From Varibaculum cambriense DSM 15806 (lineage in GTDB: Bacteria > Actinomycetota > Actinomycetes > Actinomycetales > Actinomycetaceae), in contig NZ_ATUF01000003.1 in the NCBI RefSeq assembly GCF_000420065.1, positions 1 through 64,000 on the forward strand: DNA of 64,000 bases, read 5' to 3'. Positions 36,733-46,358 of the stretch are shown here, piece after piece (position 1 is the stretch's first letter; the number at the start of each line of letters is the position of its first letter). Below the pieces are notes generated by a model. It searched no databases. It was not told the DNA's origin and was given only the letters and a program-made list of their open reading frames with translations. The position numbers and the translations under genes are program-made.

Positions 36733-37980
36733 TTAACTATCTTTTAGCCCCATGGCCTCAAACAACAGGTAGATTGGGTGGACAGCCGGCTTGCCGCCGC
36801 CCTTCTCCAGTTGCCAGCGGCAAGTCTCGGTATCCGAAACTACCAGGTCAGAGTTGGTGCTCTTAATCTTGTCGAAGGCGGTCTTACCTACTGCCTGCGC
36901 AATATCGTACTTTTCGCGTTTCAACCCGTAGGTGCCGGCAATCCCGCAGCAGGTGGCTCCCGATTCGTGGACGGTCAGCCCGGGAATCTTATCCAGTAGC
37001 TGCTTGCCCGGGGTACCGATCCCCGTGGATTTGAGCTGGCAGGGAGCGTGATAAGTAACCGTCAGGTTCATCGGCTCCAGATTATCCAGGTCCAGTTCTC
37101 CCCGGTCGTATAGATCCAGCAGGAACTCGGAAATATCCCAGATGCGCCGCGAAACCTGCTCGAGCTCCTCATCTTGAACTCCCAGAATCTCGCGGGCTTC
37201 ATGCTTGACCATGCCCACGCAGGAACCGGAAGAACCAACTATCGTTAGGTCATCCCCGGGGACATTCAAATCATGTGCCAGTTTGCGAATCAGCTTCTTG
37301 GCCCCGTCGTAAAGACCGTTAGACTGCTGCGCTAGACCGCAGCAGCCATGAGGCGGTACCAGCACTTCGTATCCCAGGTGCTCGAGGATCTGCACCGAGC
37401 GTATAGAGGTGGTGGTTTCGAAGAATTCACCTGCACAACCGTGGAAGAACACGATCTTGCCCTTGGTGGGAGCAGGGGCAGTGCGGGTGTGCTTCTTAAA
37501 CCATTTTTCAAAACTGAACCCGTCAGCCACTGGCATCGGTGCTTCATGGTGAATCCCGAAAGTCTTCTCCACGATCTGACGGATCGGCTTTTGTCGGAGC
37601 GCCCAGTTCGCCAGCGGCGCCACCGGGGTCATCGCCTTACCCATAAACATGGTGTTCGAAATCAGCACGTCCCGCAGCGGACGTCCATTTTGCTGCTTCA
37701 TCGCGGCACGCGCCACGTTGTTGAGCTCTGCAACCTTCACGCCTTGCGGGCATACCAAGGTACAAGTCCCGCAGCTGGAACAGTAATCAATGGTGTGGTC
37801 AACCGAAAGCCCCTTGCGGAAACGCTCCGCCTGCGGACCGACATATTTTGGCCCCGGGAAAAGGGGAGTGACCGCTGCTACCGGGCATTGGGTTTCACAA
37901 ATCGTGCATTTGACGCAAGCATCCAAGCTGGCGCGCATTAACGGATTGAACTCGGGTTTATTACGTAAATCCTTAGTCAT
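36733..37980 (-). CDS. glpC: Anaerobic glycerol-3-phosphate dehydrogenase subunit C
   Basis: Iron-sulfur membrane-associated subunit that passes electrons from GlpAB to menaquinone. Two ferredoxin-type clusters are coded by CVKCTICETQCPV (about residues 23-35) and CSSCGTCTLVCPQGV (about 68-82). Two CCG domains follow, with HGCCGLAQQ and ATCCGIAGTYG. The length of 415 residues is normal. The ATG at 37978-37980 is chosen because it overlaps the glpB stop by 8 bases; an upstream in-frame start at 38004 is less likely. It is the third gene of glpABC. Confidence 0.94.
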   Translation of the reverse strand: MTKDLRNKPEFNPLMRASLDACVKCTICETQCPVAAVTPLFPGPKYVGPQAERFRKGLSVDHTIDYCSSCGTCTLVCPQGVKVAELNNVARAAMKQQNGRPLRDVLISNTMFMGKAMTPVAPLANWALRQKPIRQIVEKTFGIHHEAPMPVADGFSFEKWFKKHTRTAPAPTKGKIVFFHGCAGEFFETTTSIRSVQILEHLGYEVLVPPHGCCGLAQQSNGLYDGAKKLIRKLAHDLNVPGDDLTIVGSSGSCVGMVKHEAREILGVQDEELEQVSRRIWDISEFLLDLYDRGELDLDNLEPMNLTVTYHAPCQLKSTGIGTPGKQLLDKIPGLTVHESGATCCGIAGTYGLKREKYDIAQAVGKTAFDKIKSTNSDLVVSDTETCRWQLEKGGGKPAVHPIYLLFEAMGLKDS

Positions 37981-39220
37981 TGGTATCCCCCAAAATCGTG
38001 TCACAAGCCCGCAAAGCGGAAGCTAGAGCAATGCCGTCACCGGACTTTTCCCGCCACCGGGTGGCTCCTGCTAGCAACCCGCCAGCGGCATACAGGTTCT
38101 GATATAGCGGATCCCCGGAAGCATCCAGTACCCGCATCTGGGAATCAACCTGCACCCCCACTTCGAACAGGGGCTGGTCTGGACCCCAATAGTCTTCGTG
38201 CACCAGCGGTCCTTCTGGTATTGCCAGCGGTAAATTAAAGGCTCTTTCGGTAACGTTCCAGTAAGAATCCACATGTAAAGTACCGGATTCAAAGCCGCCA
38301 CCAGCGTAGATGAAGTGCTTAGCTTTAAGGGTCGTCTCCGAGCCAGCAGAATCGAAGGTCACGGATTCAACCCGGCCATCACTAACGTTAAGGCCGGTTA
38401 CTTCACTGCCAATAATGTAGCGTACTCCCAGATCCCGTACCATTTGGGTGAGGGTCTCGTTAATCCGCATCCCCGGAATAGAGGGCGGTAGAATCGGGAT
38501 CTCGAACACCTCGTGTCCCAAGCGGTGGGCGATATCCTTCCAGGCGTTCCGATCTTTCAATCCCAACACCGCGGGCAAACCGACTACTTCCCCGTCTTTC
38601 AAATGACGTTTAATCTCGTCACAGAATTTGGCGCGGAAATCTGCGGTGTCGAGGGCGCGGGCGAAGTTCAACCCGGAAGTGTCGGCCTCGTCATGGCGTA
38701 CCGGGATATCGATCCAGATATGCCGGGCAGAAACTTTACCTCCGCCGGGAATCTCTTCTTTTTCCAGATTTTCGGCTACCAATTGGGGATAAAAGTCTTT
38801 GAGACGGCGCAGTCCCACGATTACGTACTTCTTGCCGTCCTCAGGCGCTCCCGCCAGCATGGAAGGCTGGGGCAAGCAGGTGGGGCGCCAAGCACCTAGG
38901 CAGGTAGGCAAGAATACGTTCTTATCGGGGTTGCCGGCGAGCAATTCTGTCCCTAGCTGCTCTTTCAGCCAGTTAGCAGCATCGGCCACCGCCTGAGAGC
39001 CCAGTTTCCCGTAAGGGTGGGACTGCGGTAACTTGTCGATCGCCGTTAGCGGGTTATCTACTCGCTCCGGGCTGTATCCATATAGGTCAATAGTGCCTTG
39101 ACCCAGCTGGATACCCCCGATACCTTTGGTGATTAAATCAACTTCCCGTCCGGCCTTAAGGAGTCGAACTGCAGCGCTAAGACCGGAAAGGCCAGCACCG
39201 ATTACTACTACGTCTCTCAC
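37973..39220 (-). CDS. glpB: Anaerobic glycerol-3-phosphate dehydrogenase subunit B
   Basis: Flavoprotein subunit, 415 residues. The N-terminal dinucleotide fold is DVVVIGAGLSGLSAAVRLLK. A GlpB-typical segment AGGGFESGTLHVD and the C-terminal LYAAGGLLAGATRWREKSGDG match the family. The start overlaps the glpA stop by 4 bases (39217-39220), so translation is coupled. It acts with GlpA and GlpC in anaerobic oxidation of glycerol-3-phosphate to dihydroxyacetone phosphate. Confidence 0.94.
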   Translation of the reverse strand: MRDVVVIGAGLSGLSAAVRLLKAGREVDLITKGIGGIQLGQGTIDLYGYSPERVDNPLTAIDKLPQSHPYGKLGSQAVADAANWLKEQLGTELLAGNPDKNVFLPTCLGAWRPTCLPQPSMLAGAPEDGKKYVIVGLRRLKDFYPQLVAENLEKEEIPGGGKVSARHIWIDIPVRHDEADTSGLNFARALDTADFRAKFCDEIKRHLKDGEVVGLPAVLGLKDRNAWKDIAHRLGHEVFEIPILPPSIPGMRINETLTQMVRDLGVRYIIGSEVTGLNVSDGRVESVTFDSAGSETTLKAKHFIYAGGGFESGTLHVDSYWNVTERAFNLPLAIPEGPLVHEDYWGPDQPLFEVGVQVDSQMRVLDASGDPLYQNLYAAGGLLAGATRWREKSGDGIALASALRACDTILGDTND

Positions 39221-40863
39221 GCTAGTGCCTCCTTTACGGCTTCACGTTCCTGTTTGTCGCGTTCTTGCTCGACCGGGTTGAGTGCGACCTCGCTCAGTTG
39301 TCCTTTGCCGGGTGCGTGCTCCAGGTCGAAAATGCCCTGCATAATCCAGTTGTCGAGGGCGGTTTCGCGGGTAGACTCCCCGAAAAGAATCGGTTTAATA
39401 CCAATCCAACGGTTCTTCATAAATAGGGAAATCATATTGGTTGCCCGCTCAACTGAGGCGGCGCCCTGCTCGTTAACGATGCCGGCGCAACGCATGGAGC
39501 AGAATCCGCCTTGACACGGTCCCATTCCTATCCGGAGTTGACGACGGAGATCATCGAGAGAAGCACTCGGGAATTCCTTAATGGTTTCTTCCACCATCCG
39601 CCGAGAGACCAGTTCGCATTCGCAAATAATCTGGTCTTTATTCCACTCTTTTTCCCGTGCCTGCAGGCGGTCAGTGAGTCGGTGCTGCCGGGCACCCTCT
39701 TGACCGGGAACCGCTTCCTGGGCGGTGCGACAAGGACGATCATCCTTCATAATGTCGCACATAATGTTCACAGCGCGCTCGGCCATCAGGCGGCAGGTAG
39801 TTAGCTTGCCGCCCGCAACGGTAAGCATGCCTTTGACCCCGTCGCGTTCCTCATGATCCATAACCGACATGCCGCGGGACATATGGCGCGAATCAGTCGC
39901 TGCCACCCGGTTGTCTTTTACCAGCGGGCGAGCCCCTACCCATACGTGCAGAGGACGAGAATGACGGAATCCCGGCAGGAGGGCGTCCCCGGCATCTAGC
40001 ATTTGCTGGACTTCTTTGTCTTTTATCTGTAGGAAGTCAGCGCTAGGCGCCACCTGGTCGGTGGTGCCGATAATCGCAACCTGATGGGCAGGAACAATCA
40101 AGTCTCCATCCGAAGGATAGATACAACGATTAATTACGTGTTGGCAGATGCGGTGATTCATGGCGATCATGATCCCGGCACCCGGAACCACGTTCACATC
40201 ATGGCAGCCTGCCATAGCAGCGATTTCTCCAGCCCAAGGACCGCCACAGTTGATGATGAACTTACAGTCGATGTGGACTTTTTCCCCACCGTTCTTATGA
40301 TCCTCGCAGGTGACAGCGCTGACTGCTCCGTTGGTGACTTCAATACCGGTAACCCAGTGGTAGGGGAGGATTTTGGCACCATACTCTTTAGCGGAGTGGG
40401 CAAATCCCCACACCATCTTCCAACCATCAATAGTGGCGTCCTGCACCGCGAAAGCTCGCTTAAGTTTCGGGTCGAGACGAGGCTCGCGTTTTAACGCTTC
40501 GGCCGGCGAAATTTCGTAGGCCGGAACTTTGGTTTTATTGGCACAGTCCAGGAAAATATCTGCGTGCTCTTCGCTATCTTTCGAGGTAGTAACGAAGAGT
40601 CCACCGGTATCTTCAATGGCATGGGGAACGACTTTACGTAAAATTTCGTTCTCTTCTGCACATTCAGTTGCGGATTCGGGATCCGATTTTACGTAGCGTC
40701 CTCCCGAATGCAGTAATCCGTGGAACCTAGCAGTGGTACCTTGGGCTAAATCCACCCGGTCTACCAGTGCGGCTTTGAATCCGCGCATGGCAACGTCGCG
40801 TACTACGGCACTGCCGGTGGCTCCACCACCAATCACCACCACATCGACTTCTAGTTTTCTCAC
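39217..40863 (-). CDS. glpA: Anaerobic glycerol-3-phosphate dehydrogenase subunit A
   Basis: Catalytic FAD subunit, 548 residues. The FAD-binding loop is VVVIGGGATGSAVVRDVA (about residues 7-24), and GTTARFHGLLHSGGRYV gives the conserved active-site region. The C-terminal BFD-like [2Fe-2S] domain has ICECELVSR and GPCQGGFCSMRC, which separates anaerobic GlpA from the aerobic GlpD. First gene of glpABC. The 357-base gap upstream (40864-41220) holds the terminator of the Ugp-type operon and an imperfect dyad (about 40949-40978) that might be an operator. Confidence 0.94.
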   Translation of the reverse strand: MRKLEVDVVVIGGGATGSAVVRDVAMRGFKAALVDRVDLAQGTTARFHGLLHSGGRYVKSDPESATECAEENEILRKVVPHAIEDTGGLFVTTSKDSEEHADIFLDCANKTKVPAYEISPAEALKREPRLDPKLKRAFAVQDATIDGWKMVWGFAHSAKEYGAKILPYHWVTGIEVTNGAVSAVTCEDHKNGGEKVHIDCKFIINCGGPWAGEIAAMAGCHDVNVVPGAGIMIAMNHRICQHVINRCIYPSDGDLIVPAHQVAIIGTTDQVAPSADFLQIKDKEVQQMLDAGDALLPGFRHSRPLHVWVGARPLVKDNRVAATDSRHMSRGMSVMDHEERDGVKGMLTVAGGKLTTCRLMAERAVNIMCDIMKDDRPCRTAQEAVPGQEGARQHRLTDRLQAREKEWNKDQIICECELVSRRMVEETIKEFPSASLDDLRRQLRIGMGPCQGGFCSMRCAGIVNEQGAASVERATNMISLFMKNRWIGIKPILFGESTRETALDNWIMQGIFDLEHAPGKGQLSEVALNPVEQERDKQEREAVKEALA

Positions 40864-41061
40864 CCTTTGCCTCCAGAATCGAACGCAGCCTCGCTGCCGC
40901 GCGTCAATGACTGCCCCAGAATCTGCTCCTGTGGCTCTTTTTTAGGGTATCGCTCACGCTTAAATCTCGTGCGGATAGTGAAGAGTTTGCACATATTCGC
41001 GCCGGATTTTTTTGTAAATACACGTCCTCTCATAAGCTGAAAGACTTTTAGCTGCAATTGG
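40864..41061 (-). promoter_or_regulatory. glpA upstream region
   Basis: Contains the presumed glpABC promoter. An imperfect dyad, ATCGCTCACG (about 40946-40955) with CGTGCGGAT (about 40966-40974), could bind a regulator. No gene is visible. Confidence 0.3.
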
Positions 41062-41105
41062 TTCCCCCGATGGGTTTGCACAGATTTGCAAACCCATCGG
41101 GGGAA
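41062..41105 (-). terminator. Terminator of the Ugp-type ABC transporter operon
   Basis: Perfect 19-bp inverted repeat (41062-41080 and 41087-41105) with a 6-base loop, downstream of the ATPase gene and before glpA. Confidence 0.85.
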
Positions 41106-41220
41106 GGGATTATTTTCTGAACTGCGCGTTAACCAGGGGAGGAGGGAACAAAAAGTTTAGGCATCTTCCGCGCTGATTTTCGTGATTGTTTAAGTTAACT
41201 GCCCGGTTTTATGACCCTGA

Positions 41221-42342
41221 TTAACTCACTTCCGGAACCGCCAAAGATGCCCCCTCGGACACGGCCTGCCCTGTAGCTGGATCGAAGAAATAAAGTTCTT
41301 CTAAGTTGGGTTTAGTTCGATAGCTCCCGCCCCGATCAGGGAATATCCCTCGCGGCAGCAACACGGCAGTTCGATCCGGGGCGGCAGCTACCTTTTCTGG
41401 GGGTTGCCCGTAAAGGAATGCCTGACTACCTAAACGTTCGATTATCTGGGTAGTTAAGGTAAGCGCTGGCTCCTCGCTGCTGGCGGGTAGCCAAGATTCC
41501 GGGCGCACCCCTAATATCACTTGCTCTTTTACCTGGGAGCGCACCGTTCTAGGAATCGGTACTGGCAAGTCCCCCAACAGGGCTTGACCTTCAGAATTAA
41601 TAGGTAGAGTGAACAAGGTGATTGCCGGGGAACCGATGAAGGAAGCAACGAAAGTGTTTACCGGTTTGCGGTAAAGGTCAGTGGGGGTAGCTACCTGTTG
41701 GAGGACCCCTGACTCCATCACCGCTACTCGATGCCCCATAGTCATGGCTTCCACTTGATCATGGGTGACATAAACGGTGGTTACTCCCAGTTCTCTTTGT
41801 AAAGATGCAATTTCTCCCCGCATCGAAACCCGCAGTTTTGCATCCAGGTTTGATAGTGGTTCATCCATGCAGAAGACAGTGGGTTTGCGGACAATGGCGC
41901 GTCCCATAGCGACCCTTTGTCTTTGCCCTCCGCTCATGGCACCAGGTTTGCGATCCAGCAAATCTTCCAGCTGCAAAAGCCGGGCTGCCCACTGCACCCG
42001 TTCCTTAATTTTATTCTTGGGTATCCCCTTATTTTCCAGGGCGAAACCCATATTTTGAGCGACTGTCATATTGGGGTAGAGGGCATAGCTTTGGAATACC
42101 ATCGCCACGTCCCGCGAGCGCGGGCGTGCCCCGGTCATGTCTTTGCCGCCGATCAGGATGCGCCCGGAGGTGGCCGGTTCTAGGCCGGCCACCATCCGCA
42201 GCGATGTGGATTTGCCACAGCCAGACGGTCCCACTAAGACTACGCATTCACCGTCCTCAATATGGAGGTTCAGGGAGTCAACCGCCGGTTTGGCTGCCCC
42301 TGAAAACAGGCGGGATGCATTTTCGAAAGTCACGCTAGCCAC
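41221..42342 (-). CDS. ugpC: ABC transporter ATP-binding protein (UgpC/MalK type)
   Basis: A 373-residue MalK-like ATPase with Walker A GPSGCGKST, signature AMSGGQRQR, Walker B FCMDEPLSNLD and VTHDQVEAM. A C-terminal regulatory OB-fold region (about 240-373) is typical of carbohydrate and glycerol-phosphate importers. It is the last gene of a permease-permease-binding protein-ATPase operon that sits directly upstream of glpABC. That neighbourhood favours glycerol-3-phosphate as cargo. MalK-type ATPases can serve several transporters, so the symbol is context-based. Confidence 0.82.
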   Translation of the reverse strand: MASVTFENASRLFSGAAKPAVDSLNLHIEDGECVVLVGPSGCGKSTSLRMVAGLEPATSGRILIGGKDMTGARPRSRDVAMVFQSYALYPNMTVAQNMGFALENKGIPKNKIKERVQWAARLLQLEDLLDRKPGAMSGGQRQRVAMGRAIVRKPTVFCMDEPLSNLDAKLRVSMRGEIASLQRELGVTTVYVTHDQVEAMTMGHRVAVMESGVLQQVATPTDLYRKPVNTFVASFIGSPAITLFTLPINSEGQALLGDLPVPIPRTVRSQVKEQVILGVRPESWLPASSEEPALTLTTQIIERLGSQAFLYGQPPEKVAAAPDRTAVLLPRGIFPDRGGSYRTKPNLEELYFFDPATGQAVSEGASLAVPEVS

Positions 42343-42380
42343 GGCATTTCCTTTCCTTGTGGCGCCGGGCGCCCTAATAG

Positions 42381-43682
42381 TTACTTCTTCTTATCCAGTT
42401 TTGGTTTGATCTGGCTGTCAATGATCTTCTGCAGATCCTTTTGCAAAGCATCGAAAGTGGACTGTACGTCCTCGCCTTGCGCAATCTTGTCTAAAGCGGC
42501 ACCAATCTTTTGACCGCCTCCCGAGACATAAGCGCGGGCAGCATCTTGAGCTTTGGTCTTGGGTAGCTGATCGAGAGCGGTCTGGAAGTTCGGGTGTTCT
42601 TTGATATAGGACTTAGTTTCTTCCGAGTCAACCGCAGAGGTTCTTACGGGCATATATCCGGTAGCCTGCGAGAACTTTACAGTATTCTCGGTATTGGTGA
42701 GGAAAGCAATGAACTTGGCGGCCGCCTCTTGATTCTTAGAGTTAGCGGGGATTGCTAGGCCACACCCACCGGTAGATACTCCCGGTACGCCCTCGGGAGT
42801 AGGTAGAAAAGCGGTACCTACGTTAACTTTTCCGTCTTCTTCAACGCCTTGCAGTGAGCCGGTAGATTCCAGCATCGCGGCTGCTTGTCCGGTAGTGAAC
42901 GGAACAGTCGCGTCTTTGGTGGCTTTGAAGTAATCGTTCTTGAACTGGTCTTGCAGGAACTTGCCGGCAGCCACGCCTTTTTCATCGGCAACGTTGACGG
43001 TCAGATCTTGGGAATAGGAACCGCCCATCGACCAGATCATGCCCTGGAAGTACCAATCCAAATAGTTGGATCCGTCAGGAATGGACAGGGGCAGCACTCC
43101 GGAGGCTTTTAGCTTAGGCGCGAAATCCTTATTCCATTCCTCCCAGGTCTTCGGACCGCGGTCGGGAACTCCGGCTTTCTTGAAGAGGTCTTTGTTGTAG
43201 TAGAAAAGCGGAGTTGAACGCGCATAGGGAACCGCGTAGTGCTTGTCATCAATGGTGTATTCATCGTAAAGCGACTTTACGTAGTCATCGGGGTTTGCAT
43301 CCACCTTTTTCATCAAGTCATCTAGGGGAGCAAAATTATCGTTCAGTGCGAAGTTGTACCAGGTAACGTCGGAAGCAACCACCACGTCCGGGGTTTGTCC
43401 ACCGGTGAGGGCGGCGTTGAACTTTTGCGCCACTTCCTCGTAATCTTTTCCGGCGTCGGTGAGCTTAATCTTGATATTGGGGTTTTCTTTCTCGAAAGCG
43501 GCAATAATCTCTTTCTCGGTATCTTTGGAGTTAGCCGGGTGGTTCGACCAAACGTCCAGGGTCACCTTACCATTCGGGTCATTTTGCTCGACAGATCCCG
43601 AGGAGGAAGTGCCGGCGCATCCCGACAGCACCAGGGATGCAACTGCGGCTCCGGTCAGGAGCAGTTTCCGTGTGTGATTCAT
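42381..43682 (-). CDS. ugpB: Extracellular solute-binding lipoprotein, probably glycerol-3-phosphate (UgpB-like)
   Basis: A 433-residue cluster-D binding protein. The signal peptide ends in the lipobox LSGC (lipidated C22). UgpB-like features include PFTTGQAAAMLESTGSLQGV and the hinge-proximal FSQATGYMPVRTSA, which resemble binding-site segments of sn-glycerol-3-phosphate receptors. A Lys-rich tail (KPKLDKKK) ends the protein. Co-localisation with glpABC supports the assignment. A sugar-specific relative cannot be excluded. Confidence 0.8.
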   Translation of the reverse strand: MNHTRKLLLTGAAVASLVLSGCAGTSSSGSVEQNDPNGKVTLDVWSNHPANSKDTEKEIIAAFEKENPNIKIKLTDAGKDYEEVAQKFNAALTGGQTPDVVVASDVTWYNFALNDNFAPLDDLMKKVDANPDDYVKSLYDEYTIDDKHYAVPYARSTPLFYYNKDLFKKAGVPDRGPKTWEEWNKDFAPKLKASGVLPLSIPDGSNYLDWYFQGMIWSMGGSYSQDLTVNVADEKGVAAGKFLQDQFKNDYFKATKDATVPFTTGQAAAMLESTGSLQGVEEDGKVNVGTAFLPTPEGVPGVSTGGCGLAIPANSKNQEAAAKFIAFLTNTENTVKFSQATGYMPVRTSAVDSEETKSYIKEHPNFQTALDQLPKTKAQDAARAYVSGGGQKIGAALDKIAQGEDVQSTFDALQKDLQKIIDSQIKPKLDKKK

Positions 43683-43705
43683 TTTTACCTTTCTGCTTGT
43701 TGGGG

Positions 43706-44593
43706 TCAGCCTTTAACTGCCCCGGTAGTAAGTCCCTTGATCATGTTCTTCTGCAATACGAAAAATACGATCAAGAGGGGAATCACGGCTAGCACTGTGC
43801 CAGCCATGACCGGGCCCCAATTGGTGAGACCCTCGTTGTTTTGAAGGAAAGTTAATCCGATTTGGATAGGAGCGGTACGTTCGTCCTCTGACATCAAAAA
43901 TGGCCACAGGTATTCGTTCCAATCATTAACGATGGTGATCAGGGCGAATGCGGACAGGGTCGGCCACGACATGGGTAATACGACTCGCCACAGCAGCTTT
44001 AAGGGGCCGGCGCCATCCATCCGAGCCGCTTCGATCACTTCGGTAGGCAGCGACAGGAAATGGTTACGCATGAGGAAGGTACCGAAAGCGGTACCGGCCA
44101 GAGGCAAGATAATCCCGGCAAAGGTATTGCGCATGTTCATTCCCGCGATTAGCGAATAGTTTGAAATAACCGTGATCTGGTTTGGCACCAGTAAGGAGGC
44201 GATAATCAAGATGAAAACCAGGTTGCGGCCGGGGAAGCGCAGGAGCGCTAAGGCATAAGCCGAGAGCACCCCCAGGAGGATTTTCACCGCGGAAAGCACG
44301 ACGGTAATAATCAACGAGTTCCGCAGGTAGGTGAGCAAGGGAATCTCACTGCTTACTGCCCGGTAGTTCTCAGTGGTAAAGGGGTTGGTGATATAGGTTG
44401 CCGGATGCGTGTAAATATCGCCTTGAGTTTTAAATGAGGTCAGCACGATCCAATAAATCGGGATCATGATTCCCAGAAAGGCGATTAGCATCGCGATATA
44501 ACCGATTATTTTGAATGCGACTGAGGTGTGCACGGTTTCTTCGGGGGTGTGCGCTTTCGCTTTCTGTTTGCGGAATGCCAGTTTGTTACTCAT
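43706..44593 (-). CDS. ugpE: ABC transporter permease (UgpE-like)
   Basis: A 295-residue MalG/UgpE-type inner-membrane permease with six hydrophobic segments. The conserved coupling loop EAARMDGAGPLKLLWRVVLP matches the EAA motif of family permeases. Its start overlaps the stop of the other permease gene (44590-44593). It works with UgpA-like, UgpB-like and UgpC-like partners in the same operon. Confidence 0.85.
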   Translation of the reverse strand: MSNKLAFRKQKAKAHTPEETVHTSVAFKIIGYIAMLIAFLGIMIPIYWIVLTSFKTQGDIYTHPATYITNPFTTENYRAVSSEIPLLTYLRNSLIITVVLSAVKILLGVLSAYALALLRFPGRNLVFILIIASLLVPNQITVISNYSLIAGMNMRNTFAGIILPLAGTAFGTFLMRNHFLSLPTEVIEAARMDGAGPLKLLWRVVLPMSWPTLSAFALITIVNDWNEYLWPFLMSEDERTAPIQIGLTFLQNNEGLTNWGPVMAGTVLAVIPLLIVFFVLQKNMIKGLTTGAVKG

Positions 44594-45573
44594 TGGTTAT
44601 CCCTGTCCATAACTCGCACCTGCAGCAGAGTGATCACCAGCAGTATTAAGAACATGATGGTGGCCACGGTGGCTCCATATCCTGCGCGGGAGTTGACGAA
44701 TGTTTCTTGGTAGATTTGGTAAACCATCGTGGTGGTGCCGGTACCCTGCGGACCGCCGTGGGTCATCACATTGATGATGTCGAATACTTGCATTGAGTTG
44801 AGAAGTACGGTGATCGACAAGAAGAATGTAGTAGGACGTAGCTGTGGCAACAGGACTTTAGTGAAACGTCGCCAGGGGGAGGCTCCATCTATCTCTGCCG
44901 CCTCGTCTAGATCTATTCGTCTAGCTTGGAGGGCAGCTAGATAGATTACGAAGGTGTAGCCTAGATTTTTCCAAATGTAAGTTACGGTCACCATGAATAG
45001 CGCCCATTTGGGGTTTTGGTAGAAGTCGGGGATAGCAGTGAATCCCAGGCGAGTCATGATGTCTTGGATGAGGCCGACGCTGGGGTCGAAAACGAATTGA
45101 AAAGCCACTCCAATGGCGGCTCCGGAAATAATATAGGGCGCGAAAACCACGGAGCGGACTAGGTTACGTCCGAAGAGCTTTTGATCCAAGATCATCGCCA
45201 TAACCAAACCCAGGACTAGCGATCCGACCACGGTGGCGAAGGTAAAAATCACCGTATTTAGTACGATGCACACGGTGGAATCAGCCTGAAACCATTCAAT
45301 ATAATTTGCCAGTCCAATAAAGGTGGCCTGGGGAGAGGAAATGTTCCAGTCCATAAAAGACAGGCGGATATTGTCTACCAGTGGCCGGTAGGTAAAAACC
45401 ATCAGCAATATCAGGTTGGGGATAAGTAACGCTGCTGCTAGCCAGCCTTCGTTCCGGTCTGGACGGTCAGAGCGTTTCGCCGGACCCGCGGGATTTTTTC
45501 CTGCTTTGGGGGGTACCGGGGGAGAGGACGCTGGGGAAACAGAGCCGGCCCGCTTAACGTTTTCAGTTGACAC
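44590..45573 (-). CDS. ugpA: ABC transporter permease (UgpA-like)
   Basis: A 327-residue MalF/UgpA-type permease with six membrane segments and an N-terminal Pro-rich cytoplasmic extension of about 40 residues. The EAA loop reads EAAEIDGASPWRRFTKVLLP. It is the first gene of the operon and starts with GTG at 45573. The 188-base gap to the divergent dcd gene must hold both promoters; no convincing operator was found there. Confidence 0.85.
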   Translation of the reverse strand: MSTENVKRAGSVSPASSPPVPPKAGKNPAGPAKRSDRPDRNEGWLAAALLIPNLILLMVFTYRPLVDNIRLSFMDWNISSPQATFIGLANYIEWFQADSTVCIVLNTVIFTFATVVGSLVLGLVMAMILDQKLFGRNLVRSVVFAPYIISGAAIGVAFQFVFDPSVGLIQDIMTRLGFTAIPDFYQNPKWALFMVTVTYIWKNLGYTFVIYLAALQARRIDLDEAAEIDGASPWRRFTKVLLPQLRPTTFFLSITVLLNSMQVFDIINVMTHGGPQGTGTTTMVYQIYQETFVNSRAGYGATVATIMFLILLVITLLQVRVMDRDNQ

Positions 45574-45761
45574 GTCTCATTGATAAGCCACCAGTATTAA
45601 CTGTCAGGAACGAAAAGTTTAGGAGTAGGCGTCCAAGTAATAAACGTTTTATGACTGAAGAGTTAATGACCGATGACTCCTGCGCTTTTATCTTGCCGAG
45701 CTTGCTGCTTTAAGATATGAAGTTTTCCGAACCGAGCTGCTGGCTGCGTTAGACTGGGGGC

Positions 45762-46358
45762 ATGCTTTTATCTGACCGTGACATTGCCAAACTGTGTGAC
45801 AGTGGGGAAATTGAGATTGATCCCTACGACCCGCAGATGATTCAGCCCGCCTCTATTGATGTGCGCCTAGATCGCTACTTCCGCCTCTTTGACAACCATA
45901 AATACTCGGTGATCGATCCCGCTTTACCGCAAGATGACCTAACTCACCTGGTAGACGTGGGAGAGAGCGCGCCTTTCGTACTGCATCCCGGAGAGTTCGT
46001 GTTGGGATCGACCCTGGAGCGGGTACAGCTAGCGGACAATCTGGCGGCTCGCCTGGAAGGAAAATCTTCCCTGGGGCGCTTGGGCTTGCTGACTCACTCC
46101 ACCGCCGGTTTTATTGACCCCGGTTTTAACGGTCACGTCACCTTGGAGCTATCAAATACCGCCACTATGCCGATCCTGCTCTACCCGGGTATGAAAATTG
46201 GTCAGCTCTGTTTCTTCCAGCTATCCTCACCGGCGGAAAAACCCTACGGATCCCAGGAGCGGGGTTCTCGCTACCAAGGTCAACGTGGCCCGACCGCCTC
46301 CCGTTCCTACCTGCGCTTTAGTTGTAGTGAAGTGCCGGAGATGGAAGACGTGCAGTGA
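45762..46358 (+). CDS. dcd: dCTP deaminase
   Basis: Converts dCTP to dUTP for thymidylate synthesis. The 198 residues include the start MLLSDRDI, the trimer core [18 protein letters not shown] and the active-site segment [21 protein letters not shown], with the catalytic Glu and substrate-binding residues of the family. The actinobacterial members are sometimes bifunctional dCTP deaminase/dUTPases; that cannot be settled by eye. It is followed, with a GTGA-type overlap, by an unknown gene that is likely co-translated. Confidence 0.94.
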   Translation: MLLSDRDIAKLCDSGEIEIDPYDPQMIQPASIDVRLDRYFRLFDNHKYSVIDPALPQDDLTHLVDVGESAPFVLHPGEFVLGSTLERVQLADNLAARLEGKSSLGRLGLLTHSTAGFIDPGFNGHVTLELSNTATMPILLYPGMKIGQLCFFQLSSPAEKPYGSQERGSRYQGQRGPTASRSYLRFSCSEVPEMEDVQ